DNA of 64,000 bases from Larix kaempferi. Its lineage: Eukaryota > Streptophyta > Pinopsida > Pinales > Pinaceae. The notes beneath the pieces were generated by a model. It made no database searches. It had not been told where the DNA came from and saw only the letters and a program-made list of their open reading frames with translations. Positions 9,898-22,259 of the stretch are shown one piece after another; positions within the stretch are counted from its first letter, which is position 1, and every line of letters starts with the position of its first letter. A program made the position numbers and the translations under genes. The DNA is taken from positions 7,070,501-7,134,500 of the forward strand of contig BSBM01000608.1 in NCBI GenBank assembly GCA_027924585.1, given 5' to 3'.

Positions 9898-11126
9898 TGT
9901 CACGTCCCCATTTGGACCCCCTTTTGCATTAAATCGTAAATGATGTAAATATTGTAACTTAATCATGGTGAGGAGCTCAAGGCCAAGGCCCCGCCATTGA
10001 TTTGTCGTTTTATGAATCGGCAATTAGAGTAGATGCATAGATTTCTTGTGCTAGGGGTGCACAATGTAAAATCGGACATCATGTAAATATGCAATTTTAA
10101 TGAAAAACCCACAATCAGCTACACAATGCAACAAAGAGATGGGGGCATGATCTTTACAAGGAATAGGGAGGGAAAAATAACCAAACTCTTGAGCCATGGT
10201 GTTAAGCCATTTCATTGAGGAAACCCATGAACTCTCAACTACCCATTTGGTCTCATGCACCCAATCATTTAATCCTTCCAAGAATTGGTTGACACAATAA
10301 ATGCCTTGGGATGGGAGAGGTATGGCTGTCAATTTTCGTGCATGGGAAACCCATCAACTTGGAAAATCGTGTTTTGCTTGTGGGGCAAGAAAACCCCCAC
10401 GAAATTGGCCCAAAAGCCATTCTTCACCCATGGCATTCACTCTCTCACGCAGTCTGAGCCTGTGGGGGTTCTATCCTTCACGTTTTTCACCATTTCCTGT
10501 TTTTTTTTCCATGCCCATAGACTCGTTTTTGGTTAGCTCATTGGCTGGGGAGAAGAGAGCCACGATTTTGGGGTTATGGAGGCCGTTTTTGCCCACGAAA
10601 TGCCCATGAGTATTCTTCTGAAAACGAATCTGCTCTCCTGGGGTTGATTTCCCATTTCTCCTTTTCGTTTTGGTTTCCCACGTTTTCCTGGAACTGTTAG
10701 AAACCCAACTGCTGGTTGGTATAGCTGATTCTGGTGTATCTATGGCTATGTGAGACCCTGTTGTTCCCTAGCTCCTTGTGGAGATCATGCCCAGCTCGGG
10801 GGTGGCAGTGGTGCTGAGAAATTGAAGAGCACACTGGCCTATGGTTGGGTGGAACGTTGCAGAAGCGTAGCTGGTTGTTTGGGACTGCTTCATTAAGATA
10901 AGTATTCTCTTATGCTATCTCTCAATTGTTAATTGATGAATATCTTGAATGTATGATGGATGTGTCAAATGAATTTACTTCCGCTGTGTATTCAAATGTT
11001 TATGCAATTGCATATGTTCACCTTCTTCTCAAACCGAATGTTTAATTACTGATTTATGGGGCTAGATGCCCGGTTTAACCTCACGATCCTCTCCACCTAG
11101 CTGGTAGGATGGGAGGGGACGTGACA
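9898..11126 (+). repeat. E3 right LTR (1229 bp)
   Basis: Same length and ends as the left LTR, with about four substitutions seen by eye. On its left is a copy of the 5' flank ending AGAAG instead of a polypurine tract; on its right is the genuine right flank AGAAG. It therefore looks like an LTR that came with its own 5' flank. Confidence 0.92.
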
Positions 11127-13729
11127 AGAAGAAGGCTGGGTGTTAAGAGATCGAATAATGCCATCGGTTTGGGGTCCCTTGGGTGGTTTTGCGAGGTCAT
11201 ATGTGTTGCGGGGTGCATCAGGAAGGATATCAAACAACGTGCCAGATTGAGCATAGACTAATTCTAGCAAGTGGGCACGGGTGATGGCTTGTTCCTCAGT
11301 GACAGCACCTCCCATGGAAACATCTTGTGCTATGGTAGGGATGAGAGACTTCATAAACTAGTCCGCTAGGAGTTGGTCTGGAATAGGAGCCTTACTAAGA
11401 TGACGTCTCCTTCGCCACTCATGTATATGATCTGAGATGTGAGTAGCGGTATTCTGACGGAGCGAGGTTAAAAGCTCTATACCAGTTTCATACCGTATAG
11501 GCAGCTGGAAATGAGTCAAAAAATTCATGGCAAGAGAACCAAAATCAGGAAAATAATGGGATGGTAGTTCAATATACCACTTGGCAACTGAACCAATGAG
11601 ATTCCTTTCAAATAATCTAAGACAGATCGAGTCGTCCATCAAGGAGTTGGATTAACACCTCAAGTGGTATGTCATCACGTGGTTTTTGGGATCCTCACCC
11701 AGCTTGCCATCAAAGTTTGGGCTATCTGATGGAAGTTTCACCGGAATGGGTAGCCAATTAGTTATGTGGTAGATGGGGTCATTGGTCAGGCGAGACAGGT
11801 CCAAAGTAGCCAAAAAGGGCAGTTGCGGATTAGGCTACAAGTACTGATAGTACTGATAAGGTGTGTAAGGACCAGTGGGACCTTGTATTGACTGACCACA
11901 GGGTGTTCCAGGAGGGAACTGGCCATAGGGGTTAGGGCCGCCCGGACCAAATGTAGGTCTTCCGCCATAGTAAGGTGGTCCATTACCATAATAAGGTGTC
12001 CAATTACCATAAGGTGGGGGGCCGCCTCCGCTGCCGAGAGGGGGTGGGCCACCCCCAAATGGTGGGGCCCCGCCTCCACCTCCACGGTAGAATGGGCCAC
12101 CACCGCCTCCACTGGGGGGAGGTGGTGGTCCGATACCACCGCCAGAATAGGGTGGGCCTCCACCACCTCCACCAGGAGGGAGTGGTGGGCCACCGTCACT
12201 GCCGGAAGGGTAAGAGCCTCCTCCGCTACCTCCACCATAGTAGGGTGGTGGTCCTCCACCATCTCCACTAGGATGAGAGGGTCCTCCACCACCACCTCCA
12301 AGGTGGGATGGTCCTCCACCACCACCACCAAGGTGGGATGGTGCTCCACTACCACCACCAGGGGGAGTGGGCCATGATGACCAGAATGAGGTGGTCCTCC
12401 ACCAGAAGGTAGAGGTCCGCCTGCTCCAGAGTTATGTGGGGGCCCAACACCTCCAATGGGAGGTGGGGGTGGACCAAACGAGGGTGGAGGGACTTGAGGG
12501 ATTACAAGTGGGGGTCCATGATGTAAAACATTTTGCTGTCCCCATAGAGTGTAAGGATTTTCAGGGTAGGGTAACCCATAGAGTGCGTTTACGGGGTTAA
12601 TTTGACCCGACACGGAGTTAGGATGACCTGGATATACTTGACTCGATGGTGGATGAATTACGTTGGATGGTCCCCCAACATGGGATAACCCCATAGTGGA
12701 AGGTCAAGGAGGTAACGAATTTCCAACGGAAGGATCGATGGGAAATCTTGTTGCGGTATTATGGTTAAGAGACGGGGGTCACCCCCCAACAACAACTTGC
12801 TGACCACTAAGGAAAGGTTGACCCAACACTTGTTGTTGATTGTTCACCGTAGGATTACCATTACCTGTGAAGAAGGTAGGGGGTAAAGAGTATCCTCCCC
12901 TTGTAGTTTGGGGTGGGGGAGGAGAAGTTGATGTAACCATGGTGGTCACAGGTGTGTTGGACTGTTAATGTTCAACAGGCTAGGTCATTAGAGGTACTGA
13001 AGTGGTCTCCTATCTAGGGGTCGTATGTGCAGGAATGGATGGTTGAACAATTTCAGAAGTGGTCATGTGTTGTGTGGATGATTCTGGTGACTCAAAATAT
13101 AAAGAGCGACCCGGGATTGGTCGATAAGAGGGTAACGTCAGGTCTTCAACCCGTCGTTGTAGACTTGATCTACGAAGTTCCTCAGCCATAGAACAAAAAT
13201 GAGCCAATTGGCCACGATAGTAAGCTAAGGGATCGTCTGGGGTAGTCCCACTGGGTGGGGGTGCAATGGAAAAATGGGCCACTGGGTGGCCTAGAGAAGA
13301 TGTCCAATAAGATACTGAAGGACCAACAACTACTATGGGGTCGTCTTGGGGTTGATTTATCCATTCCAACTATCTAGGCTCTCCCAACGAAACGGGGGGT
13401 AAGTCTTGTGAAGTGGGGATTTGTGCTTCTTCACCCTGCAGGGGATGAGAGGCAGGTGAACCTGGAGGAGTGTGAGGAAACAAGAGTCCTCCAACGTTCA
13501 AAGTGGGGTTTTCCACTTCATGTGATCTGACCCTGGCTTGTGGGTCCATTCTCACCCTTAGAATTACCTCCTGGTTAAGGGGATATTCGGGTGGTAAGTT
13601 TTGAATCCCACAAGACCTTCTCCAAGGAAAGTCAACCAAAGTGACCGAAACAAAAGTTTCTCCTAAGGCAAGATAAACAAAATAAAAGCAAACCAGACAA
13701 AACCCTACACAAACTAAGGCCACAAGCAA
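11127..13729 (-). pseudogene. E2 gag relic, main part
   Basis: Decayed Gag reading frame of the E1 family. The N-terminal section has in-frame stops at 13370 (TAG) and about 13010. A Pro/Gly-rich section runs through about 11.9-12.7 kb with a net frameshift near 12350, followed by the Gag core. That core (11642 to 11358) holds AKWYIELP and HISDHIHEWRRRR, ends in a TAG at 11358, and continues in frame with MKSLIPTIAQDV to the E3 insertion point. After removing E3 the frame runs on into 6940-6735. Multiple stops and a frameshift make it non-functional. Confidence 0.8.
11960..12480 (-). repeat. Gly/Pro-coding low-complexity repeats in E2 gag
   Basis: Imperfect repeats of units such as CCACCACCTCCA and GGTGGTCC encode a run of GGGGGPP-type segments on the minus strand. 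Slippage in this tract is the likely cause of the frameshift near 12350. Confidence 0.7.
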
Positions 13730-15760
13730 ACTTATGTGATAAGAGTGGATTCAAAGGTACGAAATCTCACAGGATTGTCAAGACTATGCAAATATCTATA
13801 TACTGCAGGGTCCAACAGTAAAATGTGACAAGGAGGATTGGGACTGTACCCTTTCCTAAATACCTGATTACCTAGATGGTACATGCATAGTAATCTCCCC
13901 GAGTGTTGTTCTCGGTGTATTGCTCTGCCAAGACGGCCAAAAGGTTAACTCAGTTGGTTTCAAGAATCCTAATGGTGTCTCCCGATATATGCAAGGTACG
14001 TGGGAGCTCAAATCCGTAGTGGTGCTGTCTAATGCACAACCACACGACACGAGACCTTCCTATATACTACCAAGTACGTGAAACACCTTTCGATATATGC
14101 CAAGTACTTAAGGGACTTGGTGGGTACGTGAAAGAGCTTCGATATACCGATAAGTACGTGGAAGACTACAATACCCCCGGAATATAGTGCTGGAAAATAA
14201 CAACAGCTGCCACGCTTAACGACGTTGAAACACGTCTCTAACTTACACACAAGTTACTAAAATTTTTACCCTAGTTCTACAGTTAATTTTATCTGGACGG
14301 TTAGGTGAATGCATTAGGTGAGTACAAAATCGTAAACATAATGCAGGCCCTAACTACATGCAAAAAATACACTTTTCTTTTGATGAACTCTATATATGGG
14401 AGGGAGAAATTTCTTTCCAATGTTTTTTCCAAAACAACACAATGCAACACAATCCCAAATCTACCAAAAAATGACTATGAAATATTCTTTTCCTTTTCAA
14501 GCGAAACACACAAAAATAACACAACACTACTAAGCCAAATCAAAGCATGTTTTTTCTTTTCTTTTATCTTTTCAAAACAAAAATGATACTAAGTGATGAA
14601 AAGAGAGAGTTCCTAAGTAGAGTATGCTAGCTTTTCACTTTCACTACAAAGGCCTAAAAGCATAAAAACCAAAAGATGTATATAACTTTCCAAGCATGGA
14701 ACTACTTTGCAAAACTTGATATCTACTCGAATTTTTCAGGAAAATGAGCAGCTCATAATTCATGAAAAACACAAATAATTCAATTTTCTTTCAACTTTTC
14801 CAAAAGATCTACAAACGAGACATTCCAATGCATGTACAATTCTTCAAATGAGCTTGAAAAAATGATGGAAATAAAGTACTTTTGATTTTTCAATGGATGT
14901 ATCAAAATAACAATTTGATAGTAGCGATGTTTTTAAACATAAATACTGAAATGAAAAGATTACTTGCAGCACTCCAATAACTCAGAAAATATTAAGAAAA
15001 TGGCGAGCACTCAATGCACTGAAAGTATGCACAAACACTCAAAATCAATCAGTAACAATCAGCACCAAAGAAAGCAAATCTCAAAAAATGAAAGGAAACG
15101 AGGTCTGGAAACCAATCCAATATAATGACCAGATATGGCAAGGAGCATACGGAATGCAAGGGTGAGTGGATGTAGGTGGGGGAGATAAGAGTGTCCACCA
15201 CTACCAAATCTCAGACTTGTCCAAGATGGAACCCAAAACAACTCCCAATGAAACCAAACACTTCAACACACAAATAAATAAAAATGGGGTCTCTGGCTGG
15301 ATCTTGAAGCACAGAGGGAGTTCATACATCAAACAAAAACTCAAGATAAAAAATGGAGAAGGGATGCCTGCATGCCAATTTCGACAGATCGACGCAGTCT
15401 GTGTTTGTACACAATGCGACGTCGCAGTTTACTAATGCGGGAAGTGCGACGGTGTTGCAGTAGACCAATGAAAGGGTTGCGATAATCCAACAGACAGAGA
15501 ACATAGATAAAAAAATGACACAGTTTCGCTCTGAGTCAGGTGCGACAGGTGAGATCCAAGTTCAAAAATGAATCAATTCTCCAAACAATGAGCAATGAAA
15601 TGGTTTGAAAATGATGAGTACAAACTCATAGGAGGACTACAGACTCTTCAAAGCGAAGATCTGATGGTGAAACAAGACTTAGAAGGCAAATAAGATTATG
15701 GATGGTTTGCAAAAGCAATCAACTGAAAATGGTATTCAAATTGACAATTACAAACAATGT
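13730..15760 (-). other. E2 leader, no gene seen
   Basis: About 2 kb of AT-rich sequence between the primer-binding site and gag. Short imperfect repeats of a CGATATATGCCAAGTAC motif lie at about 13980-14160. A patch rich in GCGACG words lies at 15380-15480. Nothing else was recognised. Confidence 0.5.
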
Positions 15761-15780
15761 CTTCCCCAGTATGGTCGCTA
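15761..15780 (-). other. E2 degenerate primer-binding site
   Basis: The minus strand reads TAGCGACCATACTGGGGAAG, close to the TGGCGACTC type of site seen in E1. Its position 4 bases after the candidate LTR end supports the LTR call. Confidence 0.5.
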
Positions 15781-15784
15781 GATT

Positions 15785-16789
15785 TGTTTGACGGACAATC
15801 TACCAAGAGCGGACTCGAGGCGTGATCTCCCTAGCTCAACGCGAGTCTAGAAAAAATAGGACAGAATATAAGTTACTTTCCTAGATATAATTAAGGATTA
15901 GGGAACTAGATACATTACCTTACAGATCGCTATTCCTTTTACTCCTTGAATGCTGCTCCAAGCTTGATGATCTTCAGATCCAAGCTACAAAACCTGTCAA
16001 GACAACACAAGACAACAAAACAAGTAAAACACATCTATACAGAAACAGATCTAAGTAAGCGGTCAAGCAGGGGAACTACACAAAATATCACTAACACAAT
16101 GAGATTTTGGTGGAAAGCTATTATATTACTGTATTGAAAAGAGAAGTACATAGGATAGAAAGACTACAACCATAGACTTGATGTAGCAATCCTCATCCGA
16201 TCAAACCAATGCCAAAGCCTCCCAAGGAAGTGTGAGTCTCCCAATAGATGAGTAGAGATCTCTCCTAAGGTGATTTCACCAACATGTAGACACTATAGAA
16301 TTCCTCCCTTTGGAATGGGAGCGAGCTTCACTTATATAGGACTAAGGGGATAGGATAGGTTGAGATATGGTAGGAGAGAGATAGGGGATCCTTCCAAGAG
16401 GTTAGGAACCGAGTGCCAACTCCTCCAAAAGGTCAGGGATAGGGATCCATGTCATCTAGCTTCGAGAATGGGCTCGAAGGATCTATTTTTGTCCATTAAC
16501 GGACATTGTCGCACGCTGCAAAGGGACAACTTGCGACGTCGCAGGTTGCTTGAGGAAAACCTGCGACAACCTCTCAAAACCTAATATGAATGGGTTTGTA
16601 TCTCTTCTAGCTTATTAACCTAGTCAAGGAACTCTATGGATGTATACACGGAATCTCACGATGGTAAGATTTTAGGTGTAAAAGCCTTATCTCATAGATT
16701 TTGTTCAGTGTCCATTTGAGCTCTGGAGCAAATTGAATAGATATTTTGGTGTGCCGAAATAAGAAGTTAGTGCTTGATTGAATCTAACA
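15785..16789 (-). repeat. E2 candidate 5' LTR (about 1.0 kb)
   Basis: On the minus strand it starts TGTTAGATTC and is taken to end GTCAAACA, just before a degenerate primer-binding site. It holds a TATA box at 16332-16338 (CCTATATAAG). The second LTR is outside the window and the terminal match is only TGTT/AACA, so both ends are provisional. Confidence 0.5.
16332..16338 (-). promoter_or_regulatory. E2 LTR TATA box
   Basis: The minus strand reads CCTATATAAGTGAAGC, well placed within the candidate LTR. Confidence 0.5.
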
Positions 16790-17820
16790 CCTCATCATGT
16801 GCTCTCCCTCTTGATGTCTCATCCTCAACTCTTTCTAAAGAAGTTGTTCATGAAGAGAAAGAAGAAATTGCATAAATTTCTTCAACACAAGTTCATGTTG
16901 CTAGTATTATCCTTGATTCAAATGCTTCCTCTGAGAGTCAATAAGCAGTAATTGAAGAGACATCTTCTTTTGTGGCGCTAGAATATGAAGAGGATCATGA
17001 ATCCTTACCTTTCTATGATGTTGATGATGAATAAGAAGTGACTGATGGAGATTCAATAGTTTAAGAGATAGATATCCATCCACTTATGTTCTCTAATGAT
17101 TCTTCCAGTATGGATTATGATAAAAGTAAGCCATTTATTGCTCGAGAAGCTTAAGAGGAATTTGATTCCTCTCAAGTCTCTTTCCAATGATTCTACTGGT
17201 GTGCAGAATGGTGATATATTGGATGTTTTGGAAGATAGATCAAAGTTTGGAGGTGATGGATTCAATCTCCTTGGTCTTATGCTTCCTATGGATTCCTACT
17301 TGATTTCTAGCACGTATTCTTAGAGTTGCACAGAAGATGGAGAACCTCATGCTTTTTCCATCACATTGGAAAACTTGGAACTCAAGTTCCACATTCTTGG
17401 AGATGATCTAACTTCATATGCTTTGAAGTTCAATTTTCAAGAGCATAAAGTCTCTTTTGGACCTGATCTTTCCTTCCATGGTTCAATTTTCAAGTCTGAA
17501 GAGCATTCACAATTGCTTAGTTTTACCTCACATGGTTCGAAGTCTCAAGCACATCAAGGTTCATTTGGATATGCTCTCACCTCTATTGGTTCGAAAGTTA
17601 AAGATCCACATGACATTTCCATCATGTTGGCATACATTCTTGGAGTTGCTGATGGTTCAAAGTGTAAGTTTCAAGATCATCATTGGCACAATTGAGAGAA
17701 AATACCTCTTCGAGCAAAGAGCTGCAAAGCACCTCCTGATATTCGAATTGTCAATCGTTGGCCTAATTATCCTTATTTGGATTGTTATGTTCAAATTTAC
17801 AATTTGAAGTAAATATTTTG
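16790..17820 (+). pseudogene. E4: decayed acidic reading frame next to an LTR-like start
   Basis: One plus-strand frame from about 16803 to 17215 is rich in Asp, Glu and Ser and broken by many TAA/TGA stops; a later frame, 17366-17695, is open for 109 codons. Composition and position before a polypurine tract suggest the 3' end of an LTR element's internal frame. It resembles the E11 frame in style (acidic, long, pol-less). That link is inference. The E2 LTR begins immediately to its left, so E2 probably inserted into it. Confidence 0.4.
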
Positions 17821-17978
17821 GTTTCTCTTTCATGTCCATTCTAGAGGGTAGGTTTTGTTCCCAAGTGGTTTTCCTCTTTTACCTCGGCTTACGTGGACAA
17901 ATAAAATTGTAAAGGGTCACCATAGGCCCTAGTTTCCTAGGCCCTCATAGTAATTCTATTACTCACATAAGTCAAACT

Positions 17979-18010
17979 TAACGGGGGGTGTTAGAATATT
18001 TGACCCCATC
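17979..18010 (+). other. E4 polypurine tract and 3' LTR start
   Basis: AACGGGGGG is followed directly by TGTTAGAATATTTGACCCC, the usual join between a polypurine tract and the TG of a 3' LTR. The LTR's far end could not be fixed. Confidence 0.5.
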
Positions 18011-18663
18011 TAGACCTTAGAATATAATTTGTAGTCATTAAGTTATGTTCCTAGGTGTTTAGACTAGGTTGTTTGGCCCCTACTACATACTTTTCCCACA
18101 TCTATGTGATGTTTATCCTCAAGTGCACCCTCTTTCTACTTTTAAAGCAATTTTTCTGAACTAGAGTGCTACCTCTAATGTATTTCTTCTTTTATCCTGC
18201 TTTACTAAGTTAAAGCCACCTTTTAATACTTTTCTCATGGATAAAGATGAGCTAGGGGTGCTAGGATGATTTTGGAAAGTTTGCCTCTTTTTGGCCACCA
18301 CCTCCTCCATGTTTTTCTCCTAAAAATCCTCCAACATGTTTCCTTTTGGTCACTCATGGCCTACCAAAGTTGATTTTTCCAATTCATGACCACCTTGCAT
18401 GAGTTGGATATTGATGTTGCCTTAGATGGGGATTTTCACTAATTCTAATCCCAGCGCATGTGACTGATTCAAATGCCTCTAGAAGGATTCGATTCTATTC
18501 CATTGTATTATATTTGGACAACCAACACATTTGTGAGGGTTGGATGTACAACAATTAATCAATAGTTTTTTTATTCAGCTATTCATTTCTTTCATATTTT
18601 TCTCTTGTATGCACATCTTTGAGGAAACTAATTGTGAGGAATTTTATGCAGTTAGATCTTGTT

Positions 18664-19520
18664 TGTGATAAATTTTTCACACTTTTGGCCCTATAACAAG
18701 GAATGGACCTCAAAAATCATGTACTTCCCATGAATCCATTAGGTCACTAGTATCACCTTAGAATCTAATTTTTGGTCCTAAACCTTGGAAAATACTATGC
18801 AAACAATCCATAGTGTACTTAACAATATTAAAATGGGAATCATTTTCTACTTGCAAGCCAAATATCCCCTATATCCTAGCTTGATGCCATACACATATAC
18901 CATAAGAACTATAGGAAAATATTAAGGACTAAAACTCCAATATTTTTATAGGAACAGTTTACTATGTGCCAAACATGAAATGGCCAACATATCCCATTCA
19001 CACAACAAAGATTTCATTTTAGGGTCAATGTAAATGTTATGGTATAAGACCCTCTATTTTTAGCATAAAATTGTGCCATATTATTTGATAGCTAACCATA
19101 GTAATTGAAACCTAAAAACATCAATCATATCCCACTCATGGGTTAAATATTTCCTATGGATGGTATGTGTGGTAATTTGAGGATTGCACATGGACAATAT
19201 CTTGCTTGCAAAACAAAGATTCCATATATGGGGACTATCTAATTCACTAATTCCTTGTGCATAGCCCATGAAAGGAAATTTTATTGTGTAAGAATCTATA
19301 TTTTAAAGTTGGACAATGGCTTAGGCCATGAGAACCATCTATGAAGTGCCAAACCATGAAATTAGCACCATAAGTTCCTTTTATATGGAATGGTTTCTAG
19401 GAACTATCCCTAGTGGCTCAATCCTAGAAATAGATAGGACATCTAACTCATTTAGTAAATATACCCTATGTTGGGCCTATCTTATGCTTTAGGACATCAT
19501 ACATGGCCCATGATCCCTAA
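18664..19520 (+). repeat. Diverged long repeat, copy 1
   Basis: Matches 20014-20890 at an offset of about 1350 with many substitutions and small indels. Shared words include GGACCTCAA, CCTTGGAAAATACTATG and CATGGCCCATGATCCCTAAA. Within each copy, phrases of the form CATRGCCCATGA and CTATGTGCCAA recur, suggesting an older, shorter repeat substructure. Confidence 0.75.
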
Positions 19521-20013
19521 ATACGATGGCCTAAGAATTTAGAACTATCTACAATTGTTATACCTTAAAAAAATCTCCTTTGCATGATAAATATTATGTA
19601 TGCAAGGATTAGTTGCGGATTTCAGCCTTATGCATGGCCCTTCAACCTCGCAAACTAATGTTACGATCTATGACCCATAATTTTGGACATGTACCATGGC
19701 CTATGTTTGAAGAACCATCCATGGTATACTAAACCTGAAAATGGCCATGATATCTTGCTCACATGGAAAATGTCTACTATGTGGATCTTGTGTCATTTCC
19801 TTTGTCCCTATGCATAGCCCATCTGTAAATAAACACTATTACTTAATACCCTCCCTTTTGTCCTTAGAGCATGGCTTAGACCTTCACAACTATTCATGGT
19901 GTGTTAAGCCACATGACCAAGATATCTTACTTGTATACTAAGTTTTCCTTATTTAGGGATCTTGTGGAGGAATTAGGCACCACATATGACACATAAATCC
20001 CATAGAAAAACAA

Positions 20014-20890
20014 TTTGTATTAAGACCCCAACTTTTGTCCCTATAGCAATAAATGGACCTCAAGAATCATGTACATCCCATGAATCAATTAGGTCATTAG
20101 TACCACCTTAGAATCTGATTTTTGTCCCTACACCTTGGAAAATACTATGAAAACAATCCATATTGTACGTAATGATATTAAAATGGGACTCAAACCCTAC
20201 TTGCAAGCGAAACATCCCCTAGATCCTAGCTTGATGACATACATATAAACCATAAGAACTATAGGAAAATGTTATGGACTAAAAATCCAATCTATTTTCC
20301 TCGAATTATAAGAACAATTTATTATGTGCCAACCTTGAAACAACCAACATATCCCATTCACATGACAAAGATTTCATTTTTAGGGCTAGTGCAAATGTTA
20401 TGGTATAATACCAGCAATTTTTAGCATAAAATTGTGCCCTAATCATTGATAGCTATCCCTAGTAATTGAAACCTAAAAACATCAATCATATTGCACTCAT
20501 GGGTTAAAGATTCCCTATGGAGGGTATGTATGTTGATTTGAGGATTGCACATGGACAATATCCTACTTGCACAACAAAGATTCCATATATGGGGACTATC
20601 TCATTCCCTAAGGCCTTGCGCATAGCCCATGAGTTATAGGAAAATTTTATGGTGTAAGAATCTATATTTTAAAGTTGGAAAATGGATAAGGCCATTCAAC
20701 CCATATTTGGAGTGCCAAACCATATAATTAACACCATACTCTATTTACATGGAATGGCTTCTAGCAACTAACCCTAGTGGCTCAATCCTGGAAATGGATA
20801 GAACATCTAACTCATTTGCTAAATATACCCTATGTTTTTCCTATATGGTGCTTTAGGACATCATGCATGGCCCATGATCCCTAAAAAAAA
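20014..20890 (+). repeat. Diverged long repeat, copy 2
   Basis: Partner of 18664-19520. The 490 bp between the copies contain similar phrases (CATGGCCCTT, CATAGCCCATC), so the whole 18.7-20.9 kb may be a decayed tandem array. Confidence 0.75.
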
Positions 20891-21779
20891 TTGTATGGTC
20901 TTATACCATAATTGTCAACCTCAAACCATGGACTAGCTCCCAATAACCATCCATGATGTTACAAATCTTAAAATAGAAACCATAGCATGTTCAAAATAAG
21001 CAATATGTACAAAATATAATACTACAAACAAACTAGTTGTTTACATAGCCTCCATAAGAAAATAAAAAACTTTAAAAAAAAGTTGACGTAAAAACCCACC
21101 ATATTTCACTATATTTATTTTTATTTTTAACTTTGGATTTAAATTTAAGCAATATTGAAACAACCTTTGAATTAATTTAATTTTAAAGTTATTTATATTT
21201 TATAAAACTAACTCTATTGTAAATGAAAATAAAAATAAAAAAAGTTTTTCCAAATTAAAAATTATATAATACTTTACAATTAAAAATGTCTAAAAACAAC
21301 TATTATAAAATATAAAAACAAAATATTTTTACATTCCAAAAAAAATATTCAAAAACTAATTTATTTCCGCTCATGTTTTACTTTTCTCCCCAATTTTAAT
21401 CTTTCCCTTTTTCTGTTTCCATTTCTCACATTCTTCCCTTTACCTCTTCTGTATGAATGGAAAAGGAGAAGATCGGTCCTCGACCTTCACTATATTTGGT
21501 AGCAGAAGATGAATGAGAGGTTTTGAATAACATGGCTTTGTCTACAAGACACAAAATAGCAAGCACACTGCTCCATTTCAACCAGCGTCACCTGCTAAAA
21601 AGGACATCTCTGCTAAACCTTAAATATAGATATGTACAAGAAATCAGAGATTGGGAGTTACTTCCCAAATGTCAGACCATAGTCACATCTATTATTAAGT
21701 CCAGTATAAACTCAATACCATATTCATCTCCTCTGCCTCGAACCCAAATGCAGAATACTCGATGTCACTAATAAGGTGT

Positions 21780-22250
21780 TATTATTGTCCAGAACCTAGA
21801 ATGGATTTCTCTGTATTGACGGATCGTGATGTCATGAGTACTCATGTTACGTTATCGGTTGCGATCATTGGAGGATTAGTTGACGGTTTCTATCAAAAGT
21901 GCAAATACATTTTTAGGGAGCTTCTACAGTAGGTAACTACACATTCTCTACTAAATGCAGAACTCTGTTTTTTCAAGTAGGGTTTCATTTGCTTATCTTA
22001 TTCACTATTTCCTTCTACAGGTTGAAGCATAAGAGACCTCCATATCTTATTCACTATTTCCTTCTACATGTTGAAGCATAAGAGACCTACATCCAGGATG
22101 TAACAAGTCTCTGCAATGTTGCAGAGTTAATATTTGAAGCCCATGAACAAGACCTTAAACGACCTGCTCTTAATTTTCCTATTTGGGGAAACCCCATCAC
22201 ACTTGTGCAGTGCCTATGCCAATCTAACTCCGAGGAGAGTGCTTGATGAA
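21780..22250 (+). pseudogene. Possible fragment of an unrecognised gene
   Basis: A 42-codon open stretch (MDFSVLTDRDVMSTHVTLSV and onward) ends CTTCTACAG then TAG. After 21990-22020, a second stretch (VAELIFEAHEQDLKRPALNF) follows a splice-acceptor-like TTCCTTCTACAG. The composition looks like globular protein, but I do not recognise the family. Stops and a 49-bp duplication at the presumed acceptor mean it is not an intact gene as read. Confidence 0.3.
21995..22092 (+). repeat. 49-bp tandem duplication
   Basis: Units start at 21995 and 22044 with ATCTTATTCACTATTTCC and differ at two positions. Confidence 0.9.
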
Positions 22251-22259
22251 TTATTTTCT

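Larger units (their letters stand above)
6941..11126 (+). mobile_element. E3: LTR element with rearranged interior, inserted in E2 gag
   Basis: Two 1229-bp direct repeats (6941-8169 and 9898-11126) differ at about four positions. AGAAG stands at 6936-6940 and 11127-11131, and the E2 reading frame joins exactly across one copy of it, proving the insertion. A primer-binding site follows the left LTR. The interior is only about 1.7 kb and has no coding domain. Its last 258 bp (9640-9897) are a copy of the sequence left of the element rather than a polypurine tract. The LTR ends (TGTCACGTCCCC...GGGGACGTGACA) and the site context resemble chromovirus-type gypsy elements; that is inference. Confidence 0.88.
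6735..16789 (-). mobile_element. E2: old gypsy-like element, relative of E1, interrupted by E3 and E1
   Basis: Minus-strand order: candidate LTR (16789-15785), degenerate primer-binding site, leader without a gene, then a broken gag (13729 to 11127, resuming at 6940 after E3). E1 sits at its left limit. The Gag core closely resembles that of E1 (KWYIE, HI.DHIH.WRRRR, AQSG), so the two belong to one superfamily. Anything downstream of gag lies beyond E1, outside the window. Confidence 0.75.
18011..21455. other. AT-rich region without recognisable genes
   Basis: Contains the diverged long repeat described separately and otherwise only short chance frames. An AT-rich stretch at 21000-21360 has many poly(A) and poly(T) runs. 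Confidence 0.6.

Noticed and set aside
11786-12350. Val/His/Glu-rich second half of a 302-codon minus frame
   Set aside because: It is the wrong frame of the Gly/Pro-coding repeats; the alternative frame continues Gag.
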